DNA from: Pseudomonas putida W15Oct28
GTDB taxonomy: Bacteria > Pseudomonadota > Gammaproteobacteria > Pseudomonadales > Pseudomonadaceae
Assembly: GCF_000708715.2 (NCBI RefSeq)
Contig: NZ_JENB01000023.1
Span: 1 to 64,000 of the forward strand
Direction: 5' to 3'
Length of the DNA stretch: 64,000 nt
The number at the start of each line of letters is the position of its first letter. Position 1 is the first letter of the stretch. A program made the position numbers and the translations under genes. Shown in pieces: positions 1 through 8,098 of this stretch. The notes under the pieces are model-generated. The model made no database searches. It was not told the origin of the DNA and worked only from the letters and a program-made list of their open reading frames with translations.

Positions 1-215
1 CTGGTACCCTGGGCCTGGTCGGCCACCCCGGCCCCTACCCCGCCTGCCCGCGTGCCGTGGAACAAACCGTAACCCTGGCCATCGGCCCCGAGGGCGGCTG
101 GATCCCCTACGAAATCGACCTGCTGGGCAAGGCTGGCCTGGCACCGGTGCAACTGGGTGATCGCATCCTGCGGGTAGAGACCGCCGTCACTGCGCTGCTT
201 TCGCGTATTTTCTGA
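1..215 (+). CDS. rsmE: 16S rRNA m3U1498 methyltransferase RsmE, C-terminal fragment
   Basis: Only the last ~70 codons are present; the gene enters from the left edge. The frame starting at base 3 reads through the SPOUT-family motif IGPEGGW and ends RILRVETAVTALLSRIF, the conserved SAM-binding knot and C-terminus of RsmE, which methylates N3 of U1498 in 16S rRNA. It lies about 100 bp upstream of the chemoreceptor on the same strand. No terminator is obvious between them. Confidence 0.9.
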   Translation, partial: GTLGLVGHPGPYPACPRAVEQTVTLAIGPEGGWIPYEIDLLGKAGLAPVQLGDRILRVETAVTALLSRIF

Positions 216-315
216 CGTAAACGCCACATTTTCGCCCATCAAGTTTCCCTCTCCGGGGCCGATGCCTTGGCAACACAACAATTATTTGTGCTGCCAAGCC
301 GCCCGGGAGTCGTAC

Positions 316-2232
316 ATGTATCAATCGTTAGCCCAATCGCTGGGCAATGTGAGCGTCAATCGCAAACTGGGGCTGGGTTTCGGCCTGGTGCTGCTGTTGA
401 CCCTGGCTATTACCCTGGCCGGCTGGCACGGCATGGACAGCATCATCGACCGTGGCGACAAGCTGGGTAACATCTCGGTCATCCAGCAGTACACCCAGGA
501 ACTGCGCATTGCCCGCCAGCATTACGAGCGCCGCAGTGATGAAGCGTCGGTGGCCGAGCTGGAAAAAGCCCTGGCCAACCTCGACCGCCAGGTGCAACTG
601 ATGCTCGGGCAGATCGAACACCCCGCCGACCGCCAGCGCCTGGAGCAGCAGCGCGAGGCCGTGCGCATTTACCAGCAGGCATTCAACGAGCTGAAGCAGG
701 CCGGCCAGCGCCGCGAGGCCAGCCGTAGCGTGCTCGGCGACAGCGCCGACAAGGCCGCAGAGCTGATCGGCCGCGTGCAGCGGGGCCTGCTGCAAGGTGG
801 CGATATCAACCAGTACCAGCATGCGGTAGACGTCAGCGCCCTGCTGCAACAAGCGCGTTTCCAGGTGCGTGGCTACACCTACAGCGGCAATGCCGAGTTC
901 CAGCAAACGGCGTTGAAAGCCATCGACCAGGCCCTGGCCGAGCTGCGCGCACTGCCGGCCAAAGTGCCGGCCGAACATGCCGCCGGTCTCGACGATGCCG
1001 CCACCGCCATGGGCGGTTACCGCGATGCGGTCACCCAGTTCGGCAATGCCCAGGCCGCCAGCGATCAGGCCCTGCAACACATGGCCGAGCAAGGCACGCT
1101 ATTGCTACAGACCAGCCAGGCGATGACCACCTCGCAAACCGAGGTACGGGATGCCGGTGCGGCCCAAGCCAAAACCCTGCTCGCCGTAGCCACTGCGCTG
1201 GCACTGGCCCTCGGCCTGCTTGCCGCCTGGGCCATCACCCGGCAGATCATCATCCCGCTGCGCCAGACCTTGCGCGCCGCCGAGCGTGTGGCCAATGGCG
1301 ACCTGACCCAGAGCCTGCCGGTGCAGCGCCGCGACGAGCTGGGCCAGTTGCAGGCCAGCATGCAGCGCATGACCCAGGCCCTGCGTGAGCTGATCAGCGG
1401 CATCGGCGACGGGGTAACGCAGATCGCCAGCGCCGCCGAAGAGCTGTCGGCCGTCACCGAGCAGACCAGTGCCGGGGTGAACAACCAGAAGGTCGAGACC
1501 GACCAAGTGGCGACCGCCATGAACCAGATGACCGCCACCGTACACGAGGTAGCCCGTAACGCCGAGCAGGCCTCAGAAGCCGCCCTGATGGCCGACCAGC
1601 AAGCCCGCGAAGGCGATCGTGTAGTAGGCGAGGCTGTGGCGCAGATCGAGCGCCTGGCGGGTGAAGTGGTCAATTCCAGCGAAGCGATGAACCAGCTCAA
1701 GGCCGAGAGCGACAAGATCGGCAGCGTGCTCGACGTGATCAAATCGGTGGCCCAGCAGACCAACCTGCTGGCCCTGAACGCTGCCATCGAAGCCGCACGT
1801 GCTGGCGAGGCCGGGCGTGGTTTTGCCGTGGTGGCCGACGAAGTACGCAGCCTGGCCCAGCGTACACAGCAGTCGACCGAAGAGATCGAAGAGCTGATTG
1901 CCGGCCTGCAAAGCGGCACCCAGCGGGTGGCCAGCGTGATGGACAACAGCCGCCAGCTGACCGACAGCAGCGTCGAGCTGACCCGCCGTGCCGGCAGCTC
2001 GCTGGAGACCATTACCCGCACCGTGTCGTCGATCCAGGCGATGAACCAGCAAATTGCCACGGCAGCGGAAGAACAGACGGCCGTGGCCGAAGAGATCAAC
2101 CGTAGCGTTATGAATGTGCGGGATATTTCTGACCAGACGTCGGCGGCCAGTGAAGAGACGGCCAGTTCGAGTGTGGAGCTGGCGCGTCTGGGTACCCACC
2201 TTCAGGGGTTGGTGGGGCGGTTCAAGCTCTAA
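316..2232 (+). CDS. mcpQ: Methyl-accepting chemotaxis protein, McpQ-like (HBM sensor domain)
   Basis: A 638-aa chemoreceptor if started at ATG 316, which has GGGAG seven bases upstream; an in-frame ATG at 262 would add 18 unusual residues. In order it shows a first membrane helix (about residues 18-40), a ~230-residue all-alpha periplasmic domain, a second helix (about 275-298), a HAMP segment, and a long cytoplasmic coiled coil with the invariant signalling tip (NAAIEAARAGEAGRGF, VVADEVRSLAQR). The sensor length fits the helical bimodular (HBM) family that binds TCA-cycle acids in P. putida. The name McpQ (citrate receptor) rests on this architecture and on the position next to rsmE and the ABC transporter, so the ligand is inferred. 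No C-terminal CheR-tethering pentapeptide is present (it ends VGRFKL). Confidence 0.85.
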   Translation: MYQSLAQSLGNVSVNRKLGLGFGLVLLLTLAITLAGWHGMDSIIDRGDKLGNISVIQQYTQELRIARQHYERRSDEASVAELEKALANLDRQVQLMLGQIEHPADRQRLEQQREAVRIYQQAFNELKQAGQRREASRSVLGDSADKAAELIGRVQRGLLQGGDINQYQHAVDVSALLQQARFQVRGYTYSGNAEFQQTALKAIDQALAELRALPAKVPAEHAAGLDDAATAMGGYRDAVTQFGNAQAASDQALQHMAEQGTLLLQTSQAMTTSQTEVRDAGAAQAKTLLAVATALALALGLLAAWAITRQIIIPLRQTLRAAERVANGDLTQSLPVQRRDELGQLQASMQRMTQALRELISGIGDGVTQIASAAEELSAVTEQTSAGVNNQKVETDQVATAMNQMTATVHEVARNAEQASEAALMADQQAREGDRVVGEAVAQIERLAGEVVNSSEAMNQLKAESDKIGSVLDVIKSVAQQTNLLALNAAIEAARAGEAGRGFAVVADEVRSLAQRTQQSTEEIEELIAGLQSGTQRVASVMDNSRQLTDSSVELTRRAGSSLETITRTVSSIQAMNQQIATAAEEQTAVAEEINRSVMNVRDISDQTSAASEETASSSVELARLGTHLQGLVGRFKL

Positions 2233-2255
2233 CCTGAGGGGCGGGTTGCCTGTGC

Positions 2256-2705
2256 TGGCCTCTTCGCGGGCATGCCCGCTCCCACAGGTATCGCGCAGGC
2301 TTCAAGGGCTGCGCAGTACCTGTGGGAGCGGATTTACCCGCGAAGAGGCCAGTACAGGTATCGCGCAAGCTTCAAGGGCTGCGCAGTACCTGTGGGAGCG
2401 GGTTTACCCGCGAAGAGGCCAGTACAGGTATCGCGTAGGCTTCAAAGGCTGCGCAGTACCTGCGGGAGCGGGTTTACCCGCGAAGAGGCCAGTACAGGTA
2501 TCGCGCAAGCTTCAAGGGCTGCGCAGTACCTGTAGGAGCGGGTTTCCCCCGAAGAAGCCAGTACAGGTATCGCGCAAGCTTCAAGGGCTGCGCAGTACCT
2601 GTAGGACCGGGTTTACCCGCGAAAGGGCCAGTACAGGTATCGCGCAGGCTTCAAGGGCTGCGCAGTACCTGTGGGAGCGGGCTTGCCCGCGAAAGGGCCG
2701 GTGCG
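2256..2705. repeat. Tandem array of REP palindromes, ~70-bp period
   Basis: The segment between the chemoreceptor and the ABC transporter is a head-to-tail array. The marker GCGCAGTACC occurs at 2311, 2381, 2451, 2521, 2590 and 2660, so the period is 70, 70, 70, 69 and 70 bp. Each unit has a REP arm (TGTGGGAGCGGGTTTACCCGCG and variants) followed by a spacer (CAGTACAGGTATCGCGCAAGCTTCAAGGG, with single-base differences). The outer arms are the standard GCATGCCCGC/GCTTGCCCGC type, while the inner arms carry TTTACCC. No gene is visible inside. Confidence 0.9.
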
Positions 2706-2706
2706 G

Positions 2707-3441
2707 TTACAGCACCTGGCGCAGGAACGCCTGCGCGCGCGGGTCCTTCGGCGCATCGAAGAACGCCCCTGGCGCGGCGTCTTCCAGCAGCTTGCCATGG
2801 TCGAAGAACAGCACCCGGTCGGCCACTTCGCGGGCAAAGCCCATTTCATGGGTAACGCAGACCATGGTCATGCCTTCCTGGGCCAGGGTCTTCATCACGT
2901 CCAGCACTTCGCCGACCATTTCCGGGTCAAGCGCCGAGGTGGGCTCGTCGAACAGCATCACTTTCGGGTCCATCGCCAGGGCCCGGGCAATCGCCACCCG
3001 CTGTTGCTGGCCGCCAGACAAGCGCGAGGGGTACTCGTTGGCCTTCTGCGAAATACCCACCTTTTCCAGCAACGCCCGGGCCTTGGCTTCACGCTCGGCC
3101 TTGTTGCGCTTACGCACCACCTTCTGCGCCAGGCACAGGTTTTCCAGCACGGTCATGTGCGGGAACAGGTTGAAGTGCTGGAACACCATGCCGACCTCGC
3201 GGCGATAGGCGTTGATGTCGGTCTTCGGGTCGGCCAGTTGCAAGCCGTCGATGGCCACATGGCCTTGGTCGAAATGCTCCAGGCCGTTAAGGCAGCGCAG
3301 GAAGGTCGACTTGCCCGAACCCGATGGGCCGAGCACCACCACCACTTCGCCCTTGGCGACCTGGGTGGTGACGTTATCCACAGCCCGTACCACTTGGCCA
3401 CGGGTGTCGAAGACTTTCAGCAGGTCACGGACTTCAATCAC
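2707..3441 (-). CDS. Amino-acid ABC transporter, ATP-binding protein
   Basis: A 244-aa ATPase of the GlnQ/HisP polar amino acid family. Walker A is GPSGSGKST at about residues 38-46, followed by a Q-loop (VGMVFQHFNLFPH), the signature LSGGQQQRVAIARA and Walker B VMLFDEPTSALDP. I chose GTG 3441, whose codon overlaps the permease stop and has GGAGG ten bases upstream; the frame is open further upstream, but those residues are the permease C-terminus in another frame. It is the last gene of a binding protein-permease-ATPase operon on the minus strand. It energises import of an amino acid whose identity cannot be read from the sequence. Confidence 0.9.
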   Translation of the reverse strand: MIEVRDLLKVFDTRGQVVRAVDNVTTQVAKGEVVVVLGPSGSGKSTFLRCLNGLEHFDQGHVAIDGLQLADPKTDINAYRREVGMVFQHFNLFPHMTVLENLCLAQKVVRKRNKAEREAKARALLEKVGISQKANEYPSRLSGGQQQRVAIARALAMDPKVMLFDEPTSALDPEMVGEVLDVMKTLAQEGMTMVCVTHEMGFAREVADRVLFFDHGKLLEDAAPGAFFDAPKDPRAQAFLRQVL

Positions 3442-4396
3442 TTTGCGCAAGCCTCCGCTCGAGCCGGCTGGCAATGTGCGACAGCGGCAGGTTGATCAGC
3501 AGGTACAGGCCTGCCACGCAGAACCAGATTTCGAAGGTAGAGAACGAGGTGGTGATGGCCTCACGGCCGCTCTTGGTCAGTTCGGTGATGGCGATCACCG
3601 AGACCAGCGAGGTGTCCTTGACCAGGCTGATGAACTGGCCAGCCAACGGCGGCAGCACGCGCTTGAAGGCCTGCGGCAAGATCACGTGGCGCATCGACTG
3701 GCCAGCGTTCAGGCCCAGCGAGCGGGCGGCTTCGTTCTGGCCCTTGGTGATGGACTGCACGCCAGCACGAACGATTTCAGCCACGTAGGCGCCCGTGAAC
3801 AATGCCAGCGCTGCCACCCCGGCAAACTCACGGGACAGGTTGAGCACGGTGCCGATGAAGAAGTAGAAAATGAAGATCTGCACCAGCAGCGGCGTGCCGC
3901 GCACCAGTTCGACGTAGACGGTTGAAAGGTCACGCAGGGTCGGGTTGCTGGACAACCGGCACAAGCCCGCGAACAGGCCGATGACCAGGCCCAGGGCACC
4001 AGACACCACCGACAGCCATAACGTGGTCCACAGGCCCCAGGCCAGCGGGCCGGCTGCCCAGTGGCGGGTGACGCCAATCTGGTCGCCTTCGGCCACATCG
4101 TCGCCGCGGCTCAGTTGCAGGCTGTCCTTGGCCACGTCGAGCACCTGCTCGTCACCTTGCTCGTCCTTCAGCGTGACGCGGGCGTTGTCGCCGGCAATGA
4201 CGATCTCCTGCACGGTGCCATAACCGGCAGCGCGCTGAACGTCTTCGGCCTTGTAGGCGAAGTACTGCGGTACGCGGTTCCAGCGCCACTCGTAGGACAT
4301 CATCGAGGTGGCCATGTACAGGCTGATCGCCAGGCCGACCAGCACCAGGGCGGTCAGCCCGTGCCAGGGCCACTGGGCTTTCTTGTGTTTGATCAC
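3434..4396 (-). CDS. Amino-acid ABC transporter, permease
   Basis: A 320-aa inner-membrane permease of the HisM/GlnP type with the cytoplasmic EAA loop (EAARSLGLNAGQSMRHVILPQA). It has an N-terminal helix (about residues 12-34), then ~65 hydrophilic residues (about 35-105), and only then the usual helical domain. That periplasmic insertion is unusual for this family. Its stop overlaps the ATPase start. It is the only permease gene in the operon, so it would work as a homodimer. Confidence 0.88.
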   Translation of the reverse strand: MIKHKKAQWPWHGLTALVLVGLAISLYMATSMMSYEWRWNRVPQYFAYKAEDVQRAAGYGTVQEIVIAGDNARVTLKDEQGDEQVLDVAKDSLQLSRGDDVAEGDQIGVTRHWAAGPLAWGLWTTLWLSVVSGALGLVIGLFAGLCRLSSNPTLRDLSTVYVELVRGTPLLVQIFIFYFFIGTVLNLSREFAGVAALALFTGAYVAEIVRAGVQSITKGQNEAARSLGLNAGQSMRHVILPQAFKRVLPPLAGQFISLVKDTSLVSVIAITELTKSGREAITTSFSTFEIWFCVAGLYLLINLPLSHIASRLERRLAQSD

Positions 4397-4473
4397 GTGG
4401 GGTACTTCCGTAAATGCGAACGCGCAGGGTTTGCCTGCGCGTCGGGGTCAAAGCCGGGCTTGTGGCCTGGGCC

Positions 4474-5274
4474 TTATTCCATGTCCTTCAGCCAGTCCTT
4501 GTTCTTGAACCACTTGTCGTGAATACGATCGTAGGTCCCGTCATGCTTGATCTGGTGCAGGAAGTTGTTGATGAAGTTGATGCTGTCGTAGTCGCCTTTC
4601 TTCAGGCCGAAGGCCAGCGGCTCGTAGGTGAAGGGCTCTTCGAGGAACAGCAGCTTGCCGGCACCGGCTTTCTCCACGGCTACCACGTTGTATGGGGCGT
4701 CGTAAACGAAGGCGTCAGCCTTGCCGTTGACCACGTCCATCACCGCTTCCTGTTCGTTGTCGTAGCCGTGGTACTTGGCTTTGCCGATCAGCTTCTTGGA
4801 GACCATTTCACCGGTGGTGCCCAGCTTGGAAGTCAGGCGGTACTTCTCGTTGTTCAGGTCTTTGTACGACTTGATCTCGCCCGCCAGCTCCTTGCGGATC
4901 AGCAGGGTCTGGCCAACCACGATGAAGGGTTCGCTGAAGTTCAGGCGCAGGTTGCGTTCCTGGGTCAGGGTCATGCCGCTGCCGATCATGTCGAACTTGT
5001 TGGTCAGCAGGGCCGGGATGATGCCGTCGTAAGCCGTGGAGACTGCCTCGAACTTGACGCCCATGGACTTGGCCATGGCCTTGAGAATGTCGACTTCGAA
5101 GCCGATGATCTCGCCACGTTTGTTGGTCATCTGGAACGGCATGTAGGTCGGGTCCATGCCCACCTTCAAGGTGCCGCGCTTGACCGCGTCATCGATGGCG
5201 CCTGCCTGGGCCGCAGTTACAGCGACCAGGGCGGTTACACCGACCAGCAGTCGCGAAAGGTATTTCTTGATCAT
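4474..5274 (-). CDS. Amino-acid ABC transporter, periplasmic binding protein
   Basis: A 266-aa SBP_bac_3 family protein. ATG 5274 has AGGGGA seven bases upstream. The N-terminus is a Sec signal peptide (MIKKYLSRLLVGVTALVAVT, cleavage after AQA). The mature protein has typical periplasmic Venus-flytrap landmarks: LKVGMDPTYMPFQ, the family motif GFEVDILKAMAK, and SGMTLTQERNLRLNFSEPF. It is the first gene of the operon, with ~80 bp to the permease. The ligand is not predictable with confidence; a basic or polar amino acid is typical of the family. Confidence 0.9.
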   Translation of the reverse strand: MIKKYLSRLLVGVTALVAVTAAQAGAIDDAVKRGTLKVGMDPTYMPFQMTNKRGEIIGFEVDILKAMAKSMGVKFEAVSTAYDGIIPALLTNKFDMIGSGMTLTQERNLRLNFSEPFIVVGQTLLIRKELAGEIKSYKDLNNEKYRLTSKLGTTGEMVSKKLIGKAKYHGYDNEQEAVMDVVNGKADAFVYDAPYNVVAVEKAGAGKLLFLEEPFTYEPLAFGLKKGDYDSINFINNFLHQIKHDGTYDRIHDKWFKNKDWLKDME

Positions 5275-5433
5275 CACCAAGTCCCCTAGCAAGAAAAGTA
5301 GCGAATCTTATTGTGTTGGCACGGCCGTACTGGCCGAGGCGTCGTATCGGAATGGGATGCTAACGCATGGCGGCTCGGGGACATAGCGCCGGGGGGGACT
5401 TTGTTGGCCAAAATCGGTGGGAGCCCTGAAAAG

Positions 5434-5518
5434 CTTCGCGGGCACGCCCGCTCCCACAGGTACAGTGCATGCCTCAAGGCTGTGCAGTACCTGTGGGAGC
5501 GGGCGTGCCCGCGAAGAG
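5434..5518. repeat. REP doublet (inverted pair)
   Basis: Two REP copies in inverted orientation, CTTCGCGGGCACGCCCGCTC and its near complement, are separated by ~30 bp. They lie between the binding-protein gene promoter side and the end of opgH. Confidence 0.85.
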
Positions 5519-5524
5519 GCCCGA

Positions 5525-8098
5525 TCAGGCGCCGGCGAGTGCCGGTTGGCCTTCGTTCTCTGGGTGCAGCGGCAACAGCGGCGAGTGCGGGTCGTTCTTG
5601 ATAGACGCGCGCCACACATCGATCCACGCTGCGTTCTGCTCTGCCCACACCTGCTCGTGCAGGCGGGCCAGCGCCACCGGGTCGCTGAGCAGGGCCAGGC
5701 GGGTATTGAGGTCCAGCCCTTTGGGCCCGACTTCCATGGCCTTGGCCACGCGCTCGGCACGCATCACTTCGATCGGCGCCGCCTGGCCATGACGGGCAGT
5801 GGCCATGGCGCAGGCCAGGGCGTTCTGCCGCGGGTCGACCACAGCCCGCACGAAGCCGTCATGCAGGGCATGCCAGCGGTTTTCGTGGGTGTACTGGTCT
5901 GTCGCCAGCAGCTCTTGCGGAGTGGCGTATTCCTCGGGGATGAGGAACAGCTTCTCGTCCTTGGCCGCCAGGCCCAGGCGGGTGCGGCTGGAGATCACCG
6001 AAACCGGGATCGACAGCATCAACGAGCCAACGATTGGCGCCAACCACCACAGGAAGGCCGGGTTCAGCCAGGCCACCAGCCCAGCCCAGGCAATGCCCAG
6101 CAGGGTTTGCGGGCCATGGCGACGCATAGCCTCGCTCCACGGGGTGGAGTCGTCGTCACGCTGCGGCGAGTTCCAGGTCGCAGCCCAGCCGAGGAACGCG
6201 GCCAGCACGAAGCGGGTGTGGAAGATCATGCGCACCGGTGCCAGCAGCATGGAGAACAGCATCTCCATCAGCATCGACAGGGTGACCTTGACCCGTCCGC
6301 CAAACTCGACGGCGCCCTTGGCCCAGATCAGGATGATGCTGAGCAGCTTGGGCAGGAACAGCAGCACGATGGTGGTGGAGAACAGCGCCACGGCCTTCTC
6401 CGGGTGCCACTGCGGCCATAGCGGGTAGAGCTGGTACGGTTCGATGAAGTACTGCGGCTCCATCAGGGTGTTGGTCGCCAGCAACGCCGTCGACAGCACC
6501 AGGAACAGGAACCACAGCGGCGCCGACAGGTACGACATCACCCCGGTGAGGAACACCGCACGGTGCACCGGGTGCATGCCCTTGACCAGGAACAGGCGGA
6601 AGTTCATCAGGTTGCCGTGGCACCAGCGACGGTCACGCTTGAGCTCGTCGAGCAGGTTAGGCGGCAGCTCTTCGTAGCTGCCCGGCAGGTCGTAGGCAAT
6701 CCACACGCCCCAGCCGGCACGGCGCATCAGCGCAGCTTCGACGAAGTCGTGGGAAAGGATTGCACCGGCGAACGCGCCCTTGCCCGGCAACGGCGCCAGG
6801 GCGCAGTGCTCGATGAACGGCTTCATGCGGATGATCGCGTTGTGGCCCCAGTAGTGCGACTCGCCCAGCTGCCAGAAGTGCAGGCCAGCGGTGAACAGCG
6901 GGCCGTACACGCGGGTGGCGAACTGCTGCATGCGCGCATACAGGGTGTCCATGCCCGAGGCTTTAGGCCCGGTCTGGATGATGCCGGCGTCCGGGTTGGC
7001 CTCCATCAGGCGCACCAGGCTGCTCAGGCACTCGCCGCTCATGACGCTGTCGGCGTCGAGCACGACCATGTACTTGTACTCGCCACCCCAGCGACGGCAG
7101 AAGTCGTCGAGGTTGCCGCTCTTGCGCTTCACCCGGCGCCGACGGCGGCGGTAGAAGATGCGGCCGAAGCCCTTGGTTTCGCGGCACACGTCCAGCCAGG
7201 CCTGTTGTTCAGCCACGGCGATGTCGGTGTCGTTGGTGTCGCTGAGCACGAAGAAGTCGAAGCGGTCGAGGTTGCCGCTGGCGGCCACCGACTCGAACGT
7301 TGCGCGCAGGCCGGCGAACACGCGCGGCACGTCTTCGTTGCAGATCGGCATCACCAGCGCGGTACGCGCCTCGGGTGCAATCGGCTCGTTGCCGGCGCTG
7401 CTGCCCGAAATCTTGTATTTGTCGCGCCCGGTGAGCAGCTCGAGGAAGCCCATCAGTGCGGTCCAGAAGCCCGCCGACACCCAGCAGAACAGGATGCCGA
7501 AGAGGACCAGGATGGAGGTTTGCAAGGCATACGGCCACACCTGCACCACCGTGTCCCACAGCGACTGGCTGAGGATTTCGTCGAGGTCGACGAACGACCA
7601 GCCCTGGTACGGCAGGATACCCTTCATGTACCAACCGGCGACGATGGTCTGGCCGATCATCAGGGTCAGCAGGATGTAACGGCGGATCGAGCCAACCGTG
7701 CGCCAGCGTGCCGGCGGCAGCTCGCGCTTGGGTGGCTGCGGCGCGTTGGGGCGGCCGGTCATGCGCCGCCACATGCGGATCAGCACGTTGGTGCGCCAAG
7801 GCTCAGGCACAACTTTGGTGCGCTTGATCGGTGGGGCGATCTTCAGGCACAGGCGGCCGCTACCGTCGACGCCGAGCATTTCGGCGTCTTCCAGTTCGGC
7901 GGCGCTGCCCACGGTGAGGCGCGGGCCCACCGAGGCCTGCACGGCCTCGGCAGCGTCGGCGGCCGGGTTGGCCGCCAAGCGTTGGTGCAGCTCACTGAAT
8001 GACGTGCAGCTGGCGAGTTCCGCCCGTTGCTCGTCGCTCAGTGGTAGGTGAGCCAGGTACTCGCCAAGCGATACTGGCCTTGCGTTTGAGTTACTCAT
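5525..8098 (-). CDS. opgH: Glucans biosynthesis glucosyltransferase H
   Basis: An 857-aa inner-membrane GT2-family glucosyltransferase that polymerises beta-1,2-linked glucose from UDP-glucose into osmoregulated periplasmic glucans. Visible features are a long N-terminal cytoplasmic part, two helices before residue ~220, the cytoplasmic catalytic domain with VVLDADSVMSG (DxD type) and the R-RW acceptor motif (RDRRWCHGN), then several C-terminal helices. Its ATG overlaps the opgG stop by 8 bp (ATGAGTAA), so the two are translationally coupled. Length and motifs match Pseudomonas MdoH. Confidence 0.97.
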   Translation of the reverse strand: MSNSNARPVSLGEYLAHLPLSDEQRAELASCTSFSELHQRLAANPAADAAEAVQASVGPRLTVGSAAELEDAEMLGVDGSGRLCLKIAPPIKRTKVVPEPWRTNVLIRMWRRMTGRPNAPQPPKRELPPARWRTVGSIRRYILLTLMIGQTIVAGWYMKGILPYQGWSFVDLDEILSQSLWDTVVQVWPYALQTSILVLFGILFCWVSAGFWTALMGFLELLTGRDKYKISGSSAGNEPIAPEARTALVMPICNEDVPRVFAGLRATFESVAASGNLDRFDFFVLSDTNDTDIAVAEQQAWLDVCRETKGFGRIFYRRRRRRVKRKSGNLDDFCRRWGGEYKYMVVLDADSVMSGECLSSLVRLMEANPDAGIIQTGPKASGMDTLYARMQQFATRVYGPLFTAGLHFWQLGESHYWGHNAIIRMKPFIEHCALAPLPGKGAFAGAILSHDFVEAALMRRAGWGVWIAYDLPGSYEELPPNLLDELKRDRRWCHGNLMNFRLFLVKGMHPVHRAVFLTGVMSYLSAPLWFLFLVLSTALLATNTLMEPQYFIEPYQLYPLWPQWHPEKAVALFSTTIVLLFLPKLLSIILIWAKGAVEFGGRVKVTLSMLMEMLFSMLLAPVRMIFHTRFVLAAFLGWAATWNSPQRDDDSTPWSEAMRRHGPQTLLGIAWAGLVAWLNPAFLWWLAPIVGSLMLSIPVSVISSRTRLGLAAKDEKLFLIPEEYATPQELLATDQYTHENRWHALHDGFVRAVVDPRQNALACAMATARHGQAAPIEVMRAERVAKAMEVGPKGLDLNTRLALLSDPVALARLHEQVWAEQNAAWIDVWRASIKNDPHSPLLPLHPENEGQPALAGA

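Noticed and set aside
2256..2705. Regular repeats suggesting a CRISPR array
   Set aside because: The period contains no unique spacers: the sequence between palindromes is itself repeated with few changes, and no cas gene is nearby.
2114..3208. A plus-strand frame running from the end of the chemoreceptor through the REP array into the ABC ATPase gene
   Set aside because: It is only a repeat-encoded peptide followed by antisense of the ATPase; the 70-bp units are REPs, not coding repeats.
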